54,717 nucleotides of DNA, from contig NZ_APKE01000003.1 in assembly GCF_009835145.1 (NCBI RefSeq), forward strand, positions 1 through 54,717. The letters run 5' to 3'. Within the stretch, counting starts at the first letter, position 1, and every line of letters begins with the position of its first letter. Origin of the DNA: Profundibacterium mesophilum KAUST100406-0324. GTDB lineage: Bacteria; Pseudomonadota; Alphaproteobacteria; Rhodobacterales; Rhodobacteraceae. Below the pieces are notes generated by a model, which saw only the letters and a list, made by a program, of their open reading frames with translations, did not search any database and was not told where the DNA came from. Position numbers and translations under genes: made by a program. This document shows, in pieces, positions 24,624 to 34,131 of the stretch.

Positions 24624-24926
24624 CTAGCGCAGGACGATCTCGTCGGCGCGTACATAGCCCAGGATATCACGCACCCGCTCGTCGAGAAGGTCGAGATCGA
24701 GATAAGCATCCGACAGGCGCCTGGTCTTGTTGTCGAGATCGGCGACCTCGGCCTCGATGAGGGCAAGTTCGGCTTCGAGCACGCGCGCCTCCGCCTCGAC
24801 CTGAACCCGGCGGAAAAGACCGTAATCACCCTGCACGCTGGCATAGGTGAAATAGATGCCGAGGATGGCGATGATCGAGAAGTAGGCGATGTCGCCGATC
24901 GGGGGTGCGTTGCGTGACGAGGTCAT
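24624..24926 (-). CDS. Septum formation initiator family protein (FtsB/DivIC-like)
   Basis: 100-residue bitopic membrane protein: short cytoplasmic tail, one membrane helix at about 13-30 (IAYFSIIAILGIYFTYAS), then a periplasmic coiled coil over about 40-85 and the end ERVRDILGYVRADEIVLR typical of FtsB/DivIC. It is expected to join the FtsQBL-type division complex. The start is ATG 24926; the frame extends upstream to 25052 but the extra residues are not family-like. It precedes pdhA, a conserved Rhodobacterales arrangement, after a 153-bp gap with no clear element. Confidence 0.88.
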   Translation of the reverse strand: MTSSRNAPPIGDIAYFSIIAILGIYFTYASVQGDYGLFRRVQVEAEARVLEAELALIEAEVADLDNKTRRLSDAYLDLDLLDERVRDILGYVRADEIVLR

Positions 24927-25064
24927 TGCGGCATTCCGTGCAGATCGCCTCCCGCGTTGGAGGCCGTCGGGAGCAGCATGCCATGCCTTTGCCGGCACGA
25001 ACATCCCCCCGGACCGGCAAGGGAGCCGGCTGTGGCGAAAAGAACCGGCCAAGGCGGCCGGGAG

Positions 25065-25091
25065 CCCGGCCGCCGCGCGTGACGGCGGCCG
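25065..25091 (-). terminator. Hairpin after the aldolase gene
   Basis: CCGGCCGCCG (25065-25074) pairs perfectly with CGGCGGCCGG (25082-25091). On the minus strand it lies 35 bp after the aldolase stop; an overlapping alternative hairpin and then TTCTTTTCG follow at 25070-25035. It probably ends the aldolase transcript. Confidence 0.5.
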
Positions 25092-25126
25092 GTTTGCGGA
25101 TCAGTAGGGCGCCGGCGGGCCGGGCG

Positions 25127-26056
25127 TCAGTCGCGTCCCTTGTAGATGTCCACGAGCTTGTCGAACATCGCCAGCGCCTCGCCGCGCTCGCGCTGGAAGG
25201 AATTGCGCCCGATGATCGAGCCGTTGCCGCCGCCATCGCGGATGGCGCGGGCGTCGTCATAGATCGAATCCTCGCCCTTCTTGGCACCGCCCGAGAATAC
25301 CACGAGGCGGCGGCCGGCAAAGGATGAGCGCATGCATTCGGCAACGCGCGCGGCCTGGGTCGAGACGTCGATCTTCTGCTCCTGGAAGACCTTCTTGGCC
25401 TCTTTCAGCTCCAGATGATCGGTGGAGAGCTTGATCTTGATGATATGCGCGCCCAGCAGGGCGGCGATCTGCGCGGCATAGGCGGCGATGTCGACGGCCG
25501 TCTCGCCATCCTTGGAGATCGCCTCGCCGCGCGGGTAGGACCAGATCACGGTGGCGATGCCGAGGGCGGCCGCCTCGCGGCGCATCTCGGTGATCTCCTC
25601 GAACATGTCGAGCGCCATGTCCGAGCCGGGGTAGATGGTGAAGCCGATGGCCGAGCAGCCGAGCCGCAGTGCATCCTCGACCGAGCCGGTGATCGCCTGG
25701 TTCTTGCCGGCGGTGTCGCTCATCAGCGAGTTGGCCGAGTTGAGCTTGAGGATCGTCGGGATCTGCCCCGCGAAGGTGTCGGCGCCCGCCTCGAGCAAGC
25801 CCAGCGGGGCGGCGAAGGCATTGAGCCCGGCATCGATGGCCAGCTGGTAGTGGTAATGCGGATCATAAGCGGCGGGGTTGGGCGCATAGGTGCGCGCCGG
25901 CCCGTGCTCGAAGCCCTGGTCGACGGGCAGGATGATCATCTTGCCGGTGCCCTTGAGCCGTCCGCTCATCAGCATCTGGCACAGCTTGGCTTTCACGCCG
26001 GGCGTCTCGCCCTCGTAGTTGGCGAGGATCTTCTTAACCGTGTTCGAGGCTTTCAT
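25127..26056 (-). CDS. Class I fructose-bisphosphate aldolase
   Basis: Cleaves or forms fructose-1,6-bisphosphate through a lysine Schiff base. The 309-residue product belongs to the DhnA/FbaB family: ILPVDQGFEHGP near the start, a lysine-bearing strand (HIIKIKLSTD) and the phosphate-binding ends VVFSGGAKKG and GGNGSIIGRNSFQR. ATG 26056 has GGAG six bases upstream; the frame opens 11 codons earlier at 26089. It lies in a minus-strand run with pgk, so it is grouped with lower glycolysis/gluconeogenesis. Confidence 0.93.
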   Translation of the reverse strand: MKASNTVKKILANYEGETPGVKAKLCQMLMSGRLKGTGKMIILPVDQGFEHGPARTYAPNPAAYDPHYHYQLAIDAGLNAFAAPLGLLEAGADTFAGQIPTILKLNSANSLMSDTAGKNQAITGSVEDALRLGCSAIGFTIYPGSDMALDMFEEITEMRREAAALGIATVIWSYPRGEAISKDGETAVDIAAYAAQIAALLGAHIIKIKLSTDHLELKEAKKVFQEQKIDVSTQAARVAECMRSSFAGRRLVVFSGGAKKGEDSIYDDARAIRDGGGNGSIIGRNSFQRERGEALAMFDKLVDIYKGRD

Positions 26057-26265
26057 CTGCGTCTCCGAAATTGTCAGACCATTTGTCAAATGGCTTACGA
26101 GCGCGAAGGGCCGCTGGCAAACGGTTTGGCGCTAACACCCTGTGATGAGTTCACAATCCCGGCGAGTGCGGCGGCCGCATGACCCGTCACGGTCGCGGCG
26201 CGCCATGCTCTTTTCGAACATCAGAGCTCGGCGCGCCGCGATCCGTGCCCGCGATGCGGCGAGGC

Positions 26266-27048
26266 TCACTTCTGGCGGGACATGACCCGGCGCACCACCG
26301 GGCTCAGCGCAGCATGCGGCAGCAGCTTGGCGCCCAGCGCGGCCAGCTTGTTCGCGGCACCCGGAACCGAGACCTGCCGCCCCTCCATCATCGCCGCCCA
26401 GCCGGCCTCGGCCACCTCCTGCGCGTCGGGCAGGTTCGTGCTGCTGGCAAGGCGGGTGGATTGCATGTCGGCACTTTCGAAGAACTTGCTGCGGGTCGCG
26501 CCGGGGCAGAACGCGGTGACGGTCACGCCGCGCTCGCGGACCTCCTCGGCCACGCCGCGCGACAGGCTGATCACATAGGCCTTGCTGGCATGATAGACCG
26601 CCATGTTCGGCCCCGGCATCATCCCGGCCATGGATGCGATGTTGAGGATGCGGCCGGCGCCCGTCTCGAGCATCCCGGGCAGCGCCAGCTTCATCAGGCG
26701 GGTGAGCGAGGTCATGTTGATCTCGATCGTGTCCCGCTCGCGCTCCCAGCCCTCGAGGTCCTCGAAGGGGCCGTTGCGCCCGATCCCGGCATTGTTGACG
26801 AGGATGTCGATCCGGCGCCCTTGCGAGGCCTCCTTCCAGAGCCGCTCGGCCTCGCCATCCTTCGACAGGTCGGCGGGGATGATGACGACGTCGCGCCCGT
26901 AGGTACGGCGCAGATCTTCGGCCAGCGCCTCGAGTTTCTCCTCGGAACGTGCCGAGAGGATCAGGTTGCGGCCGCGTTCGGCGGCATGGCGCGCGAGGGC
27001 CTTGCCGATCCCTTCGGAAGCGCCGGTGATGAGCGTGTGCTGAAGCAT
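26266..27048 (-). CDS. Short-chain dehydrogenase/reductase (DltE-like)
   Basis: 260-residue classical SDR with TGASEGIGKALA (8-19), NNAGIGRNG, catalytic Ser in NIASMAG and YHASK (Tyr and Lys). The C-terminal tail is longer and more basic than in FabG and resembles the DltE/YqjQ group of broad-specificity reductases. Substrate unknown. It sits between pgk and the aldolase gene on the same strand, but nothing ties it to glycolysis. Confidence 0.85.
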   Translation of the reverse strand: MLQHTLITGASEGIGKALARHAAERGRNLILSARSEEKLEALAEDLRRTYGRDVVIIPADLSKDGEAERLWKEASQGRRIDILVNNAGIGRNGPFEDLEGWERERDTIEINMTSLTRLMKLALPGMLETGAGRILNIASMAGMMPGPNMAVYHASKAYVISLSRGVAEEVRERGVTVTAFCPGATRSKFFESADMQSTRLASSTNLPDAQEVAEAGWAAMMEGRQVSVPGAANKLAALGAKLLPHAALSPVVRRVMSRQK

Positions 27049-27151
27049 GTGAGAATCCTTGGCTAGGGGCGCGAACTGCCCCCCGACAGAAGGGCGGCCC
27101 GCGCGGATCAGTGCCCCGCGGCGCGTGCCGGGAGCCGGGGCTGGAAGCGGC

Positions 27152-28342
27152 TCAGCGGTCGAGCGCCGCGACGCCTGGCAGGGTCTTGCCCTCCATCCAT
27201 TCGAGGAAAGCGCCTCCCGCGGTGGAGATATAGGTGAAACCGTCCGCCGCGCCTGCCCGGTTCAGCGCGGAGACCGTATCACCGCCCCCCGCGACCGAGA
27301 CAAGGGCGCCTTGCGCGGTCAGTTCGGCGGCGCGGCGCGCGGCGGCATTCGTCGCCGCGTCGAAGGGCTCGATCTCGAAGGCGCCGAGCGGCCCGTTCCA
27401 GATCAGGGTCCGGCAATTCTCGAAGACCTTCTCGATCGCCGCGACGCTGCGCGGGCCGGCATCGAGGATCATCGCGTCCTGCGGACAGTCCTGCGCGGCG
27501 ACGGTTTCGGTCTCGGCATGGGCCTTGAACTCGCGCGCCACCACCACGTCCTCCGGCAGCAAGATGGTGCAGCCCGCGGATTTCGCCTTCTCGAGGATAT
27601 CCTTCGCGGTTTCGGCCATCTCGTGCTCGGCGAGGGACTTGCCGACATCGACGCCGCGCGCGGAAAGGAAGGTGTTGGCCATGCCGCCGCCGATGATCAG
27701 GTGATCGACCTTGCGCACGAGGTTGCCCAGCAGGTCGAGCTTGGTCGAGACCTTGGCCCCGCCCACCACGGCGGCCACGGGGCGCCTGGGATCGCCAAGC
27801 GCCTTTTCGAGTGCGCCAAGCTCCTCGGCCATCAGGCGGCCGGCGCAGGAGGGCAGGAGCTGCGCGATGCCTTCGGTCGAGCCGTGGGCACGGTGCGCCG
27901 CCGAGAACGCGTCATTGCAGTAGATATCGCCCAGCGCGGCGAGGGAGGCGGCGAACTGGCGATCATTGGCTTCCTCGCCGGGATGGAAGCGGGTGTTCTC
28001 CAGGAGCAGCACCTCGCCCTCGCCAAGCGCTGTCAGCGCCGTCTTGGCCGGCCCGCCAATGCAATCCTCGGCGAAACGGACCGTGGCCCCGAGCGCGCTT
28101 TCGAGCGCCGGCACCAGCGGCGCGAGCGACATCGACGGATCGCGCTGGCCCTTGGGGCGGCCGAAATGCGCCATCAGCACGGGGCGCCCGCCGGCCTTGA
28201 GGATATCCTTCACCGTGGGCACGATCCGCTCGATGCGGGTGGCGTCGGTGACCGTGCCATTCTCGATTGGAACATTGATGTCCACGCGGGTGAGAACCAC
28301 CTTTCCCGAAAGGGTCATGTCGTCGAGTGTCTTCCAGGCCAT
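27152..28342 (-). CDS. pgk: Phosphoglycerate kinase
   Basis: Transfers phosphate between 1,3-bisphosphoglycerate and ADP. The 396-residue product is of normal length. Motifs are [23 protein letters not shown], the [12 protein letters not shown] loop, NGPLGAFE and the nucleotide-binding GGGDTVSAL. The start at 28342 is preceded by GAGGAG; the open frame upstream to 28513 overlaps the divergent cyclophilin region and is not coding. First gene of the minus-strand run toward the aldolase. Confidence 0.97.
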   Translation of the reverse strand: MAWKTLDDMTLSGKVVLTRVDINVPIENGTVTDATRIERIVPTVKDILKAGGRPVLMAHFGRPKGQRDPSMSLAPLVPALESALGATVRFAEDCIGGPAKTALTALGEGEVLLLENTRFHPGEEANDRQFAASLAALGDIYCNDAFSAAHRAHGSTEGIAQLLPSCAGRLMAEELGALEKALGDPRRPVAAVVGGAKVSTKLDLLGNLVRKVDHLIIGGGMANTFLSARGVDVGKSLAEHEMAETAKDILEKAKSAGCTILLPEDVVVAREFKAHAETETVAAQDCPQDAMILDAGPRSVAAIEKVFENCRTLIWNGPLGAFEIEPFDAATNAAARRAAELTAQGALVSVAGGGDTVSALNRAGAADGFTYISTAGGAFLEWMEGKTLPGVAALDR

Positions 28343-28481
28343 TGATGTCTCCTCGTGGCGGGCTGCTCTACAAACACCGCATGTCGCCGGCAAGTTCAAC
28401 CGGTTGTGCGGGGCTTTACCCTTTTCCTCCCGGGGCCCAAAGTCTAGGCTCCGCCGCGATCGCAAATACAAGGAGGCTGCA

Positions 28482-28988
28482 ATGGCCGACATCAAGGATC
28501 CCGAGAACACCATCCTTCTGGAGCTGAAGGACGGTCAGGTCGTCATCGAGCTGCTGCCGGACGTCGCGCCGCAGCATGTGGCGCGGATGAAGGAGCTGGC
28601 GCGCAGCGGTGCCTATGACAACGTCGTCTTCCACCGGGTGATCGACGGCTTCATGGCGCAGACCGGCGACGTGGCCAACGGCAATGCCGAGAAGGACTTC
28701 AACATCCGTCTCGCCGGCACCGGCGGCTCGGACATGCCCGACCTTCCTGCCGAGTTCTCCAAGCTGCCGCATGAGCGGGGCACCATCGGCGCGGCACGTT
28801 CGGCCAATCCCAACAGCGCCAACTCGCAATTCTTCATCAACTTCTCCGATAACAGCTTCCTCAACGGCCAATACACCGTCTACGGGCGCGTGATCTCCGG
28901 CATGGAGCATGTCGATGCGATCACCCGCGGCGAGCCGCCGGCGAATCCGGACCGTATCGTCAGCATGAAGGTGGCGGCCGATGCGTAA
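28482..28988 (+). CDS. Cytoplasmic peptidyl-prolyl cis-trans isomerase (cyclophilin)
   Basis: 168-residue cyclophilin without a signal peptide. Active-site segments are [25 protein letters not shown] and [13 protein letters not shown]. It has a strong AAGGAGG site six bases before ATG 28482. Its stop lies eight bases inside the following gene, a second cyclophilin with an export signal, so the two are coupled. Divergent from pgk. Confidence 0.94.
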   Translation: MADIKDPENTILLELKDGQVVIELLPDVAPQHVARMKELARSGAYDNVVFHRVIDGFMAQTGDVANGNAEKDFNIRLAGTGGSDMPDLPAEFSKLPHERGTIGAARSANPNSANSQFFINFSDNSFLNGQYTVYGRVISGMEHVDAITRGEPPANPDRIVSMKVAADA

Positions 28989-29541
28989 GACACTGACAGC
29001 CTGCAGCCTGCTTCTCGCCCTCGCGGCGACCACCGGCGCGCATGCCACGGGGCTCCAGATCGAGGTTGCGGGCGAAGCGAACGGCACCGTGAAGATCGAC
29101 CTTTTCGAGGATGTGGCGCCCGGGCATGTCGAGCGCATCACCACCCTTGCCGAGCGCGGAAGCTACGATGATGTCTTCTTTCACCGGGTGATCGAGGGCT
29201 TCATGGCGCAGACCGGCGATGTCCAGTACGGGCGCGCCGATGCCGATTTCTTCCGCGCGGGCTCGGGGGATTCCGATCTTCCCGACCTGAAGGCCGAATT
29301 CTCCGACCGTCCCTTCGAGCGCGGCACCGTCGGCATGGCCCGCGCGGCCGATCCCGATAGCGGCAACAGCCAGTTCTTCATCATGTTCGCCCCCGCGCCT
29401 CACCTCGAAGGTGAATACACGGTCGTTGGCGAAGTGACGGAAGGCATGGAGGTGATCGACGCGATCAAGCGCGGCGAAGGACGCGGCGGAGCGGTGCGCG
29501 ACAAGCCCGATCTGATGAAGAGCGTCACCGTCACCGAATGA
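28981..29541 (+). CDS. Periplasmic peptidyl-prolyl cis-trans isomerase (cyclophilin)
   Basis: 186-residue cyclophilin with a clear signal peptide ([22 protein letters not shown], cleavage after about residue 22). It keeps [16 protein letters not shown] and GNSQFFIMF. It starts eight bases before the end of the upstream cytoplasmic cyclophilin. The tandem looks like a duplication in which one copy gained an export signal, giving one folding helper per compartment. Confidence 0.94.
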   Translation: MRKTLTACSLLLALAATTGAHATGLQIEVAGEANGTVKIDLFEDVAPGHVERITTLAERGSYDDVFFHRVIEGFMAQTGDVQYGRADADFFRAGSGDSDLPDLKAEFSDRPFERGTVGMARAADPDSGNSQFFIMFAPAPHLEGEYTVVGEVTEGMEVIDAIKRGEGRGGAVRDKPDLMKSVTVTE

Positions 29542-29687
29542 AACCGGCGGCGCCGTTCCCGTATCCTTGCGGGACCGGCGCCGATCACGGGCCGCTCACT
29601 ATCGCTTGAGCCCCCTTGGCAGCCAATCGCCCCGGCTGTCATGCTTCTTGCTGGGGCCAATCATGGCCCCGCCGATGGGGGGCATCC

Positions 29688-30725
29688 ATGACCAGAGCAA
29701 CGCGCCGGCTGCTTGCCGGCCTGACCGCCGCAATCCTCGCCGCCGGCGGGATGACCGTCCCCGCCGGGGCGCAGACATCGACGCCGCCTCCCGGCCAAGG
29801 TGCGGAGCAGGCGATCCCGGAGCCGCCGACCTTCTGGCGCTCCGAATGGCCGCGGACCGATTTCACGAAACGCGATATCGAGAGCTGGACCGAAATTGTC
29901 TCGGGCGGTCCGGGACGCGACGGCATTCCCGCCCTGGACGATCCGGACTTCCTGCCGGCGAAGGATGTCGATCTTCCGCCCCTCGAGCCAGTGGTCGCGG
30001 TCGTCATCGACGGCGCCGCTCCGCGCGCCTACCCGCTGCGCTACCTCACCTGGCACGAGATCGTGAACGATACCGTCGCCGGCATTCCCGTGGCGGTCAC
30101 CTTCTGTCCCTTGTGCAATTCTGCCATGACCTTCGATCGCCGGGTGGACGGGAGGGTCCTGCGGTTCGGGGTCACGGGAAAGCTGCGCAATTCGGACATG
30201 GTGATGTTCGACCGGGAAACCGAGAGCTGGTGGCAACAGGTGATCGGCGCGGCGATCGTGGGCGAGCTGACCGGGGCGACCCTGCGCCCGATCCCGACCT
30301 GGATGGAAAGCTGGGAGCGCTTCAAGGAACGCGAGGGCGCGATGGTCATGGCGGAGCCGGCCCTGCCGCGGGCCTATGGAACGAACCCCTATGCCGGTTA
30401 TGACCGCTCAAGACAGCCGTTCCTGTATTCCGGCGCGCCGCCCCCGCATGGCATCAAGCCCCTTGCGCGGGTCCTGCGCGTGGGCGACAAGGCTTGGCCG
30501 CTGGATCGACTGCGCGGGCAAACACCGCTACGCGAGGCGGGGATCACCATCGAATGGAGCGCGGGACAGGCCTCGGCCCTCGACGACGCCGTGATTGCGC
30601 GGGGACGCGATGTCGGCATGATCCGGGTCCGCGGCCCGGGCGGGGAAGACGTGGTCCATGACGTGATGTTCGCCTTCGCCTTCCATGCCTTCTACCCCGA
30701 GGGCCAGTGGATGCTCGGCGGCTGA
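29688..30725 (+). CDS. Exported DUF3179 protein
   Basis: 345 residues with a signal peptide (about 1-28, ending AGAQT) and the DUF3179 hallmark TFCPLCNSAMTFDR, in which two cysteines lie close together. Other family segments are YPLRYLTWHEIVND, DMVMFDRETESWWQQ and the C-terminal VMFAFAFHAFYPE. Biochemical function is not established; the cysteine pair could bind a metal. The ATG at 29688 is chosen because it begins the signal peptide; the longer frame upstream lacks one. Confidence 0.88.
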   Translation: MTRATRRLLAGLTAAILAAGGMTVPAGAQTSTPPPGQGAEQAIPEPPTFWRSEWPRTDFTKRDIESWTEIVSGGPGRDGIPALDDPDFLPAKDVDLPPLEPVVAVVIDGAAPRAYPLRYLTWHEIVNDTVAGIPVAVTFCPLCNSAMTFDRRVDGRVLRFGVTGKLRNSDMVMFDRETESWWQQVIGAAIVGELTGATLRPIPTWMESWERFKEREGAMVMAEPALPRAYGTNPYAGYDRSRQPFLYSGAPPPHGIKPLARVLRVGDKAWPLDRLRGQTPLREAGITIEWSAGQASALDDAVIARGRDVGMIRVRGPGGEDVVHDVMFAFAFHAFYPEGQWMLGG

Positions 30726-30780
30726 GCCCGGCTACCTACCGGCGCGCGTCCATTCCGCCCGGAGAGGACGCGCGCCGCTG

Positions 30781-30815
30781 CTTCATCTTCGCGCCAAATA
30801 CCTCCGCCGGAGGCA
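30781..30815 (-). terminator. Repeated terminator-like element after selO
   Basis: Downstream of the minus-strand selO stop, read on that strand: a hairpin of CCTCC/GGAGG, then TATTTGGCGCGAAGATGAAG. The core AAATACCTCCG (plus strand 30796-30806) recurs at 40231-40241 behind another minus-strand gene, with a similar A/G-rich tail. It looks like a lineage-specific 3' end element. Confidence 0.55.
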
Positions 30816-30829
30816 CGCGCCCCGCGCGT

Positions 30830-32257
30830 TCACGTCCCGCAGAAGGTCTGGGTGACGGCCTCGGCTTCGCTGGGCGGACGGGAGAGATCGGCGTCGTCCT
30901 CGAAAGGCCGTGCGAGCGCGGCATGGAGGGTTTCGAAGGGTGACATGTCGCCGCCGACGGCCGCGTCGATCGCCGCCTCGATCCTGTGGGTGCGGGGGAT
31001 CACCCCGGGATTGCGCGACAGTATCGCGGCGACGCGTGTCTCGGCTGTGCCTCCCTCGCGTGCCAGACGTGCCTGCCAGGCCTCGGCCCAGCCGTCGAAG
31101 GCCGCGGGATCGGCGAATTGCGCGCGGGCGGTCCCATGCCCGAGGGCGCGGAACGTGTTGGTGAAATCGGCCCCTTGCGAGGCCATCCTGTCGAGCAGCG
31201 CCGAGATGAGCGCGCCATCCTCTTCCTCGGCGCGTTCCAGCCCGAGCTTGCCCCTGAACTCCGACAGCCATGCCGCCCCGAAAACCTCGGGAAAGCGGTG
31301 CACCGCCTCCGTCGCCCGGCTCACCGCCGCGTCCCGCTCGCCCATCAGGGGCAGCAGGGCGGTCGCCAGCTGCGCAAGGTTCCACACCGCGACATCGGGC
31401 TGCCGCCCGTAGGCATAGCGGCCCATGTGATCGATGGAGGAGAAGACCTGCATCGGATCATAGGCATCCATGAACGCGCAAGGGCCATAGTCGATCGTCT
31501 CGCCGGCAACGCTCATGTTGTCGGTGTTCATGACCCCGTGGATGAAGCCCACGCCCATCCATTTGGCGATGAGCCTGGCCTGCGCCTCGACGACCGCCTC
31601 GAGAAGGCCGAGCGCACCGTCCGCCTCGGGATAGTGGCGGGCGATGACATGGCTCGTGAGGCGCTGCAAGGCATCGTGATCCTCGCGCGCGGCGAAATAC
31701 TGGAAGGTACCGACGCGGATATGGCTGCGCGCCACGCGGGTCAGGACGGCGCCGGGAAGGGGCATCTCGCGCAGGACGGCCTCGCCCGTCGCAACAGCCG
31801 CCAGCGCCCGGGTCGTCGGTATGCCCAACGCATGCATCGCCTCCGAGACGAGATATTCGCGAAGCACCGGGCCCATCCAGGCGCGGCCGTCGCCATTCCG
31901 GCTGTAGGGTGTCGGGCCGGCGCCCTTGAGCTGCAGGTCCCACCGCTGCCCGTCGCTGCCGGTCAGCTCGCCCAGGAGGACGGCGCGCCCGTCGCCGAGA
32001 CGCGGCACCCAGCCGCCGAACTGATGCCCGGCATAGACCTGGGCAAGCGGCTCGGCGCCGGGCGGCACGGCATTGCCGGACAGGACCGCGAGCCCCTCGC
32101 TGCCCGACAGGGCCTGCGCATCGAGGCCGAGCGTGCCGCAAAGCGCGTGGTTCAGGGCAAGCAGCACCGGCGCGCGCACCGGTGTGGGGTCGATGCGGCT
32201 ATAGAAGTGCCCGGGCAGTCTGGCGTAGCTGTTGTCGAAGGCGAATTGCAGGCTCAT
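30830..32257 (-). CDS. selO: SelO-family protein adenylyltransferase (YdiU)
   Basis: 475-residue pseudokinase-fold enzyme that transfers AMP from ATP to protein hydroxyl groups. Family segments are [37 protein letters not shown] (nucleotide loop with the Lys), [13 protein letters not shown] with the active-site Asp, and [12 protein letters not shown]. The C-terminus is FCGT, with a cysteine at the position of selenocysteine in eukaryotic SelO. It is linked to redox stress in other bacteria. Slightly shorter than E. coli YdiU, mostly by loop losses. Monocistronic by spacing. Confidence 0.95.
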   Translation of the reverse strand: MSLQFAFDNSYARLPGHFYSRIDPTPVRAPVLLALNHALCGTLGLDAQALSGSEGLAVLSGNAVPPGAEPLAQVYAGHQFGGWVPRLGDGRAVLLGELTGSDGQRWDLQLKGAGPTPYSRNGDGRAWMGPVLREYLVSEAMHALGIPTTRALAAVATGEAVLREMPLPGAVLTRVARSHIRVGTFQYFAAREDHDALQRLTSHVIARHYPEADGALGLLEAVVEAQARLIAKWMGVGFIHGVMNTDNMSVAGETIDYGPCAFMDAYDPMQVFSSIDHMGRYAYGRQPDVAVWNLAQLATALLPLMGERDAAVSRATEAVHRFPEVFGAAWLSEFRGKLGLERAEEEDGALISALLDRMASQGADFTNTFRALGHGTARAQFADPAAFDGWAEAWQARLAREGGTAETRVAAILSRNPGVIPRTHRIEAAIDAAVGGDMSPFETLHAALARPFEDDADLSRPPSEAEAVTQTFCGT

Positions 32258-32477
32258 GACGATCTCCCTTTCCCATCAGGTAGGAACTGCATCCGCTCCC
32301 TGCCAGCCCCGAAGGCGCCTTCGCGAATGGGGGCAGGCAGGATCGACGGGCCGGGGAGGACGGCGAAAGCAGCAACGCCGGGCCGGGCAAAGCGCGAGAT
32401 GGCATCGTGCGCTGCGTTTCAGGAGTTCAGGGGTGGTGGCGGCGCTCCGGCCGGCACCGTGCGCCGCGTTTCAGGCG

Positions 32478-32927
32478 CTAGATCGCGCGGGACAGATAGG
32501 GGCGGGAGGCTTCGACGAAGCGCAGCCGCGTGCAGATGCGTCCGATCGGGGTACCTGCCCCTTGGGTCATCACGCGCAGCTCGACGACCCCGTGCCCGTC
32601 GAGGCCGCGCATCAGGGCCGAGATCGCCTCGCCGCCCATTCCCCGTCCGCGAACCGCCGCTCTTATGTAGATCTCCTCGATCCGCGCGGTGATTCCCCCC
32701 GCCGCGAGTTCGTAGCCGAAACCGAGCAGGATGAACCCGACCGGACTGCGTGGAGGACCGACGAGATAGACCGTTCCGAAAGGCATGGTGCCGTCGAGCA
32801 GTGGCAAGAGGGCCGGGCGGAGTGTCTCCGCGTCGAACGGCGCACCGGCCTCCTCGCGCGCCGTCTCGATCATCTGCACGTGACGGTCCGCATCCCCCGT
32901 CCCGGCGATGCGCAACGTCACGCTCAT
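32478..32927 (-). CDS. GNAT-family N-acetyltransferase
   Basis: 149-residue acetyltransferase fold. Strand and acetyl-CoA loop are visible as IEEIYIRAAVRGRGMGGEAI, with the preceding GFILLGFGYELA strand. Acceptor unknown. Its ATG overlaps the nucleoside hydrolase stop by four bases, so the two are translated together, and the substrate may relate to nucleoside salvage (weak inference). Confidence 0.85.
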   Translation of the reverse strand: MSVTLRIAGTGDADRHVQMIETAREEAGAPFDAETLRPALLPLLDGTMPFGTVYLVGPPRSPVGFILLGFGYELAAGGITARIEEIYIRAAVRGRGMGGEAISALMRGLDGHGVVELRVMTQGAGTPIGRICTRLRFVEASRPYLSRAI

Positions 32928-33919
32928 GCCGCCGGCACCGCGGGCGCGATGCGCCCCAAGCGTTCGGTCAGGAGCGAAAAGAAGGCATCGGCGTCCAGAT
33001 CGCCGATGAAGAGCGCGTTCACCGGACGATCGGTCACGCCCCACCAGTCGGCGACGGTCATGCCCATGGTAAGCTCGGAGGTGGTCTCGATCTCGACATT
33101 GACCTCGCGGCCGGAAAAGATCTGCGGCGCGAGCAGCCAGGCGATGACGCAAGGATCGTGCAAGGGGGCGCCTTCGCTTCCGTATTTCCGCAGATCGAAC
33201 CGCTCGAAGAAGTCGGTCATCTCGGCCACCGCCCGTCCCGCCGGGGTGCCCAGCGCGCGAAAGGCGTCGTTGCGGGCGCGGGTGACGAGGGCCTTGTGCG
33301 TCACGTCGAGCGGAAGGACCGTGATCGGCGCCCCGCAGGCGAAGACGGACGCGGCGGCATGGGGGTCCACATGGATGTTGAACTCGGCGGCGGGGGTGAT
33401 GTTGCCCACCTCGAAATAGGCCCCGCCCATCAGCACGATGCGCCCGATACGCTCGGCGATGTCGGGCGCCCGCTCAAGCGCGGTGGCGATGTTGGTGAGC
33501 GGCCCCAGCGCGCAGAGCGTGACGCTTCGCGCGGCGCGCCCGCGCAGCGTGTCGATGATGAAATCGACCGCATGCCCCTGCGCCAGCGGCATGGCGGGCT
33601 CGGGCAGAACCGGCCCGTCGAGCCCGGTCTTGCCATGCACTTGCTCGGCGGTGACGAGGGGGCGGCGCAGGGGCAGGGCGCAGCCCGCGTGAACGGGCAG
33701 ATCGGTGCGGCCCGCCAGCTCGCACACGATGCGGGCATTGCGCGCGGTCAACTCCAGCGGGACATTGCCAGCCACCACGGACAGGCCCAGCACCTCGATC
33801 TCGGGCGAGGCGAGGGCGAGCAGGATGGCGACGGCATCATCCTGCCCCGGATCGGTGTCGATGATGATGGGCAGGGGGTCGGCCGCGCTTGCGGCAAGAG
33901 GGGCGGCGGGATCAGTCAT
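32924..33919 (-). CDS. Inosine-uridine preferring nucleoside hydrolase family protein
   Basis: 331-residue nucleoside hydrolase that splits the N-glycosidic bond of nucleosides for base salvage. The Ca2+-binding start IIIDTDPGQDDAVAILLAL is complete, with LCALGPLTNIA, LMGGAYFEVGNITPAAEFNIHVDPHAA and PLHDPCVIAWLL near the end. The ATG at 33919 has GAGAGG upstream; the frame extends to 34336 but without family residues. Exact base preference cannot be read from sequence. Upstream 212 bp to the peptidase gene hold no clear signal. Confidence 0.93.
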   Translation of the reverse strand: MTDPAAPLAASAADPLPIIIDTDPGQDDAVAILLALASPEIEVLGLSVVAGNVPLELTARNARIVCELAGRTDLPVHAGCALPLRRPLVTAEQVHGKTGLDGPVLPEPAMPLAQGHAVDFIIDTLRGRAARSVTLCALGPLTNIATALERAPDIAERIGRIVLMGGAYFEVGNITPAAEFNIHVDPHAAASVFACGAPITVLPLDVTHKALVTRARNDAFRALGTPAGRAVAEMTDFFERFDLRKYGSEGAPLHDPCVIAWLLAPQIFSGREVNVEIETTSELTMGMTVADWWGVTDRPVNALFIGDLDADAFFSLLTERLGRIAPAVPAA

Positions 33920-34131
33920 GAAGCCTCTCGCATTGCCCGTCGGAGGCGCGGGCGTGGTTATGGGGCGGGAATGGGCCGGCATGCCTGCGCGCCATGGGGC
34001 GGGTGCGGGGACATGGCCAACGGGCGCCGGGTGGAGCGCCCCGAACGCGCCGGGTCCGGGATGTCCGCATCTTGTGCTGCGTTGGCAGGGGCATCGCGGG
34101 GAGCGGCGTGATCGCGCCCGGCCTTCGGAGG

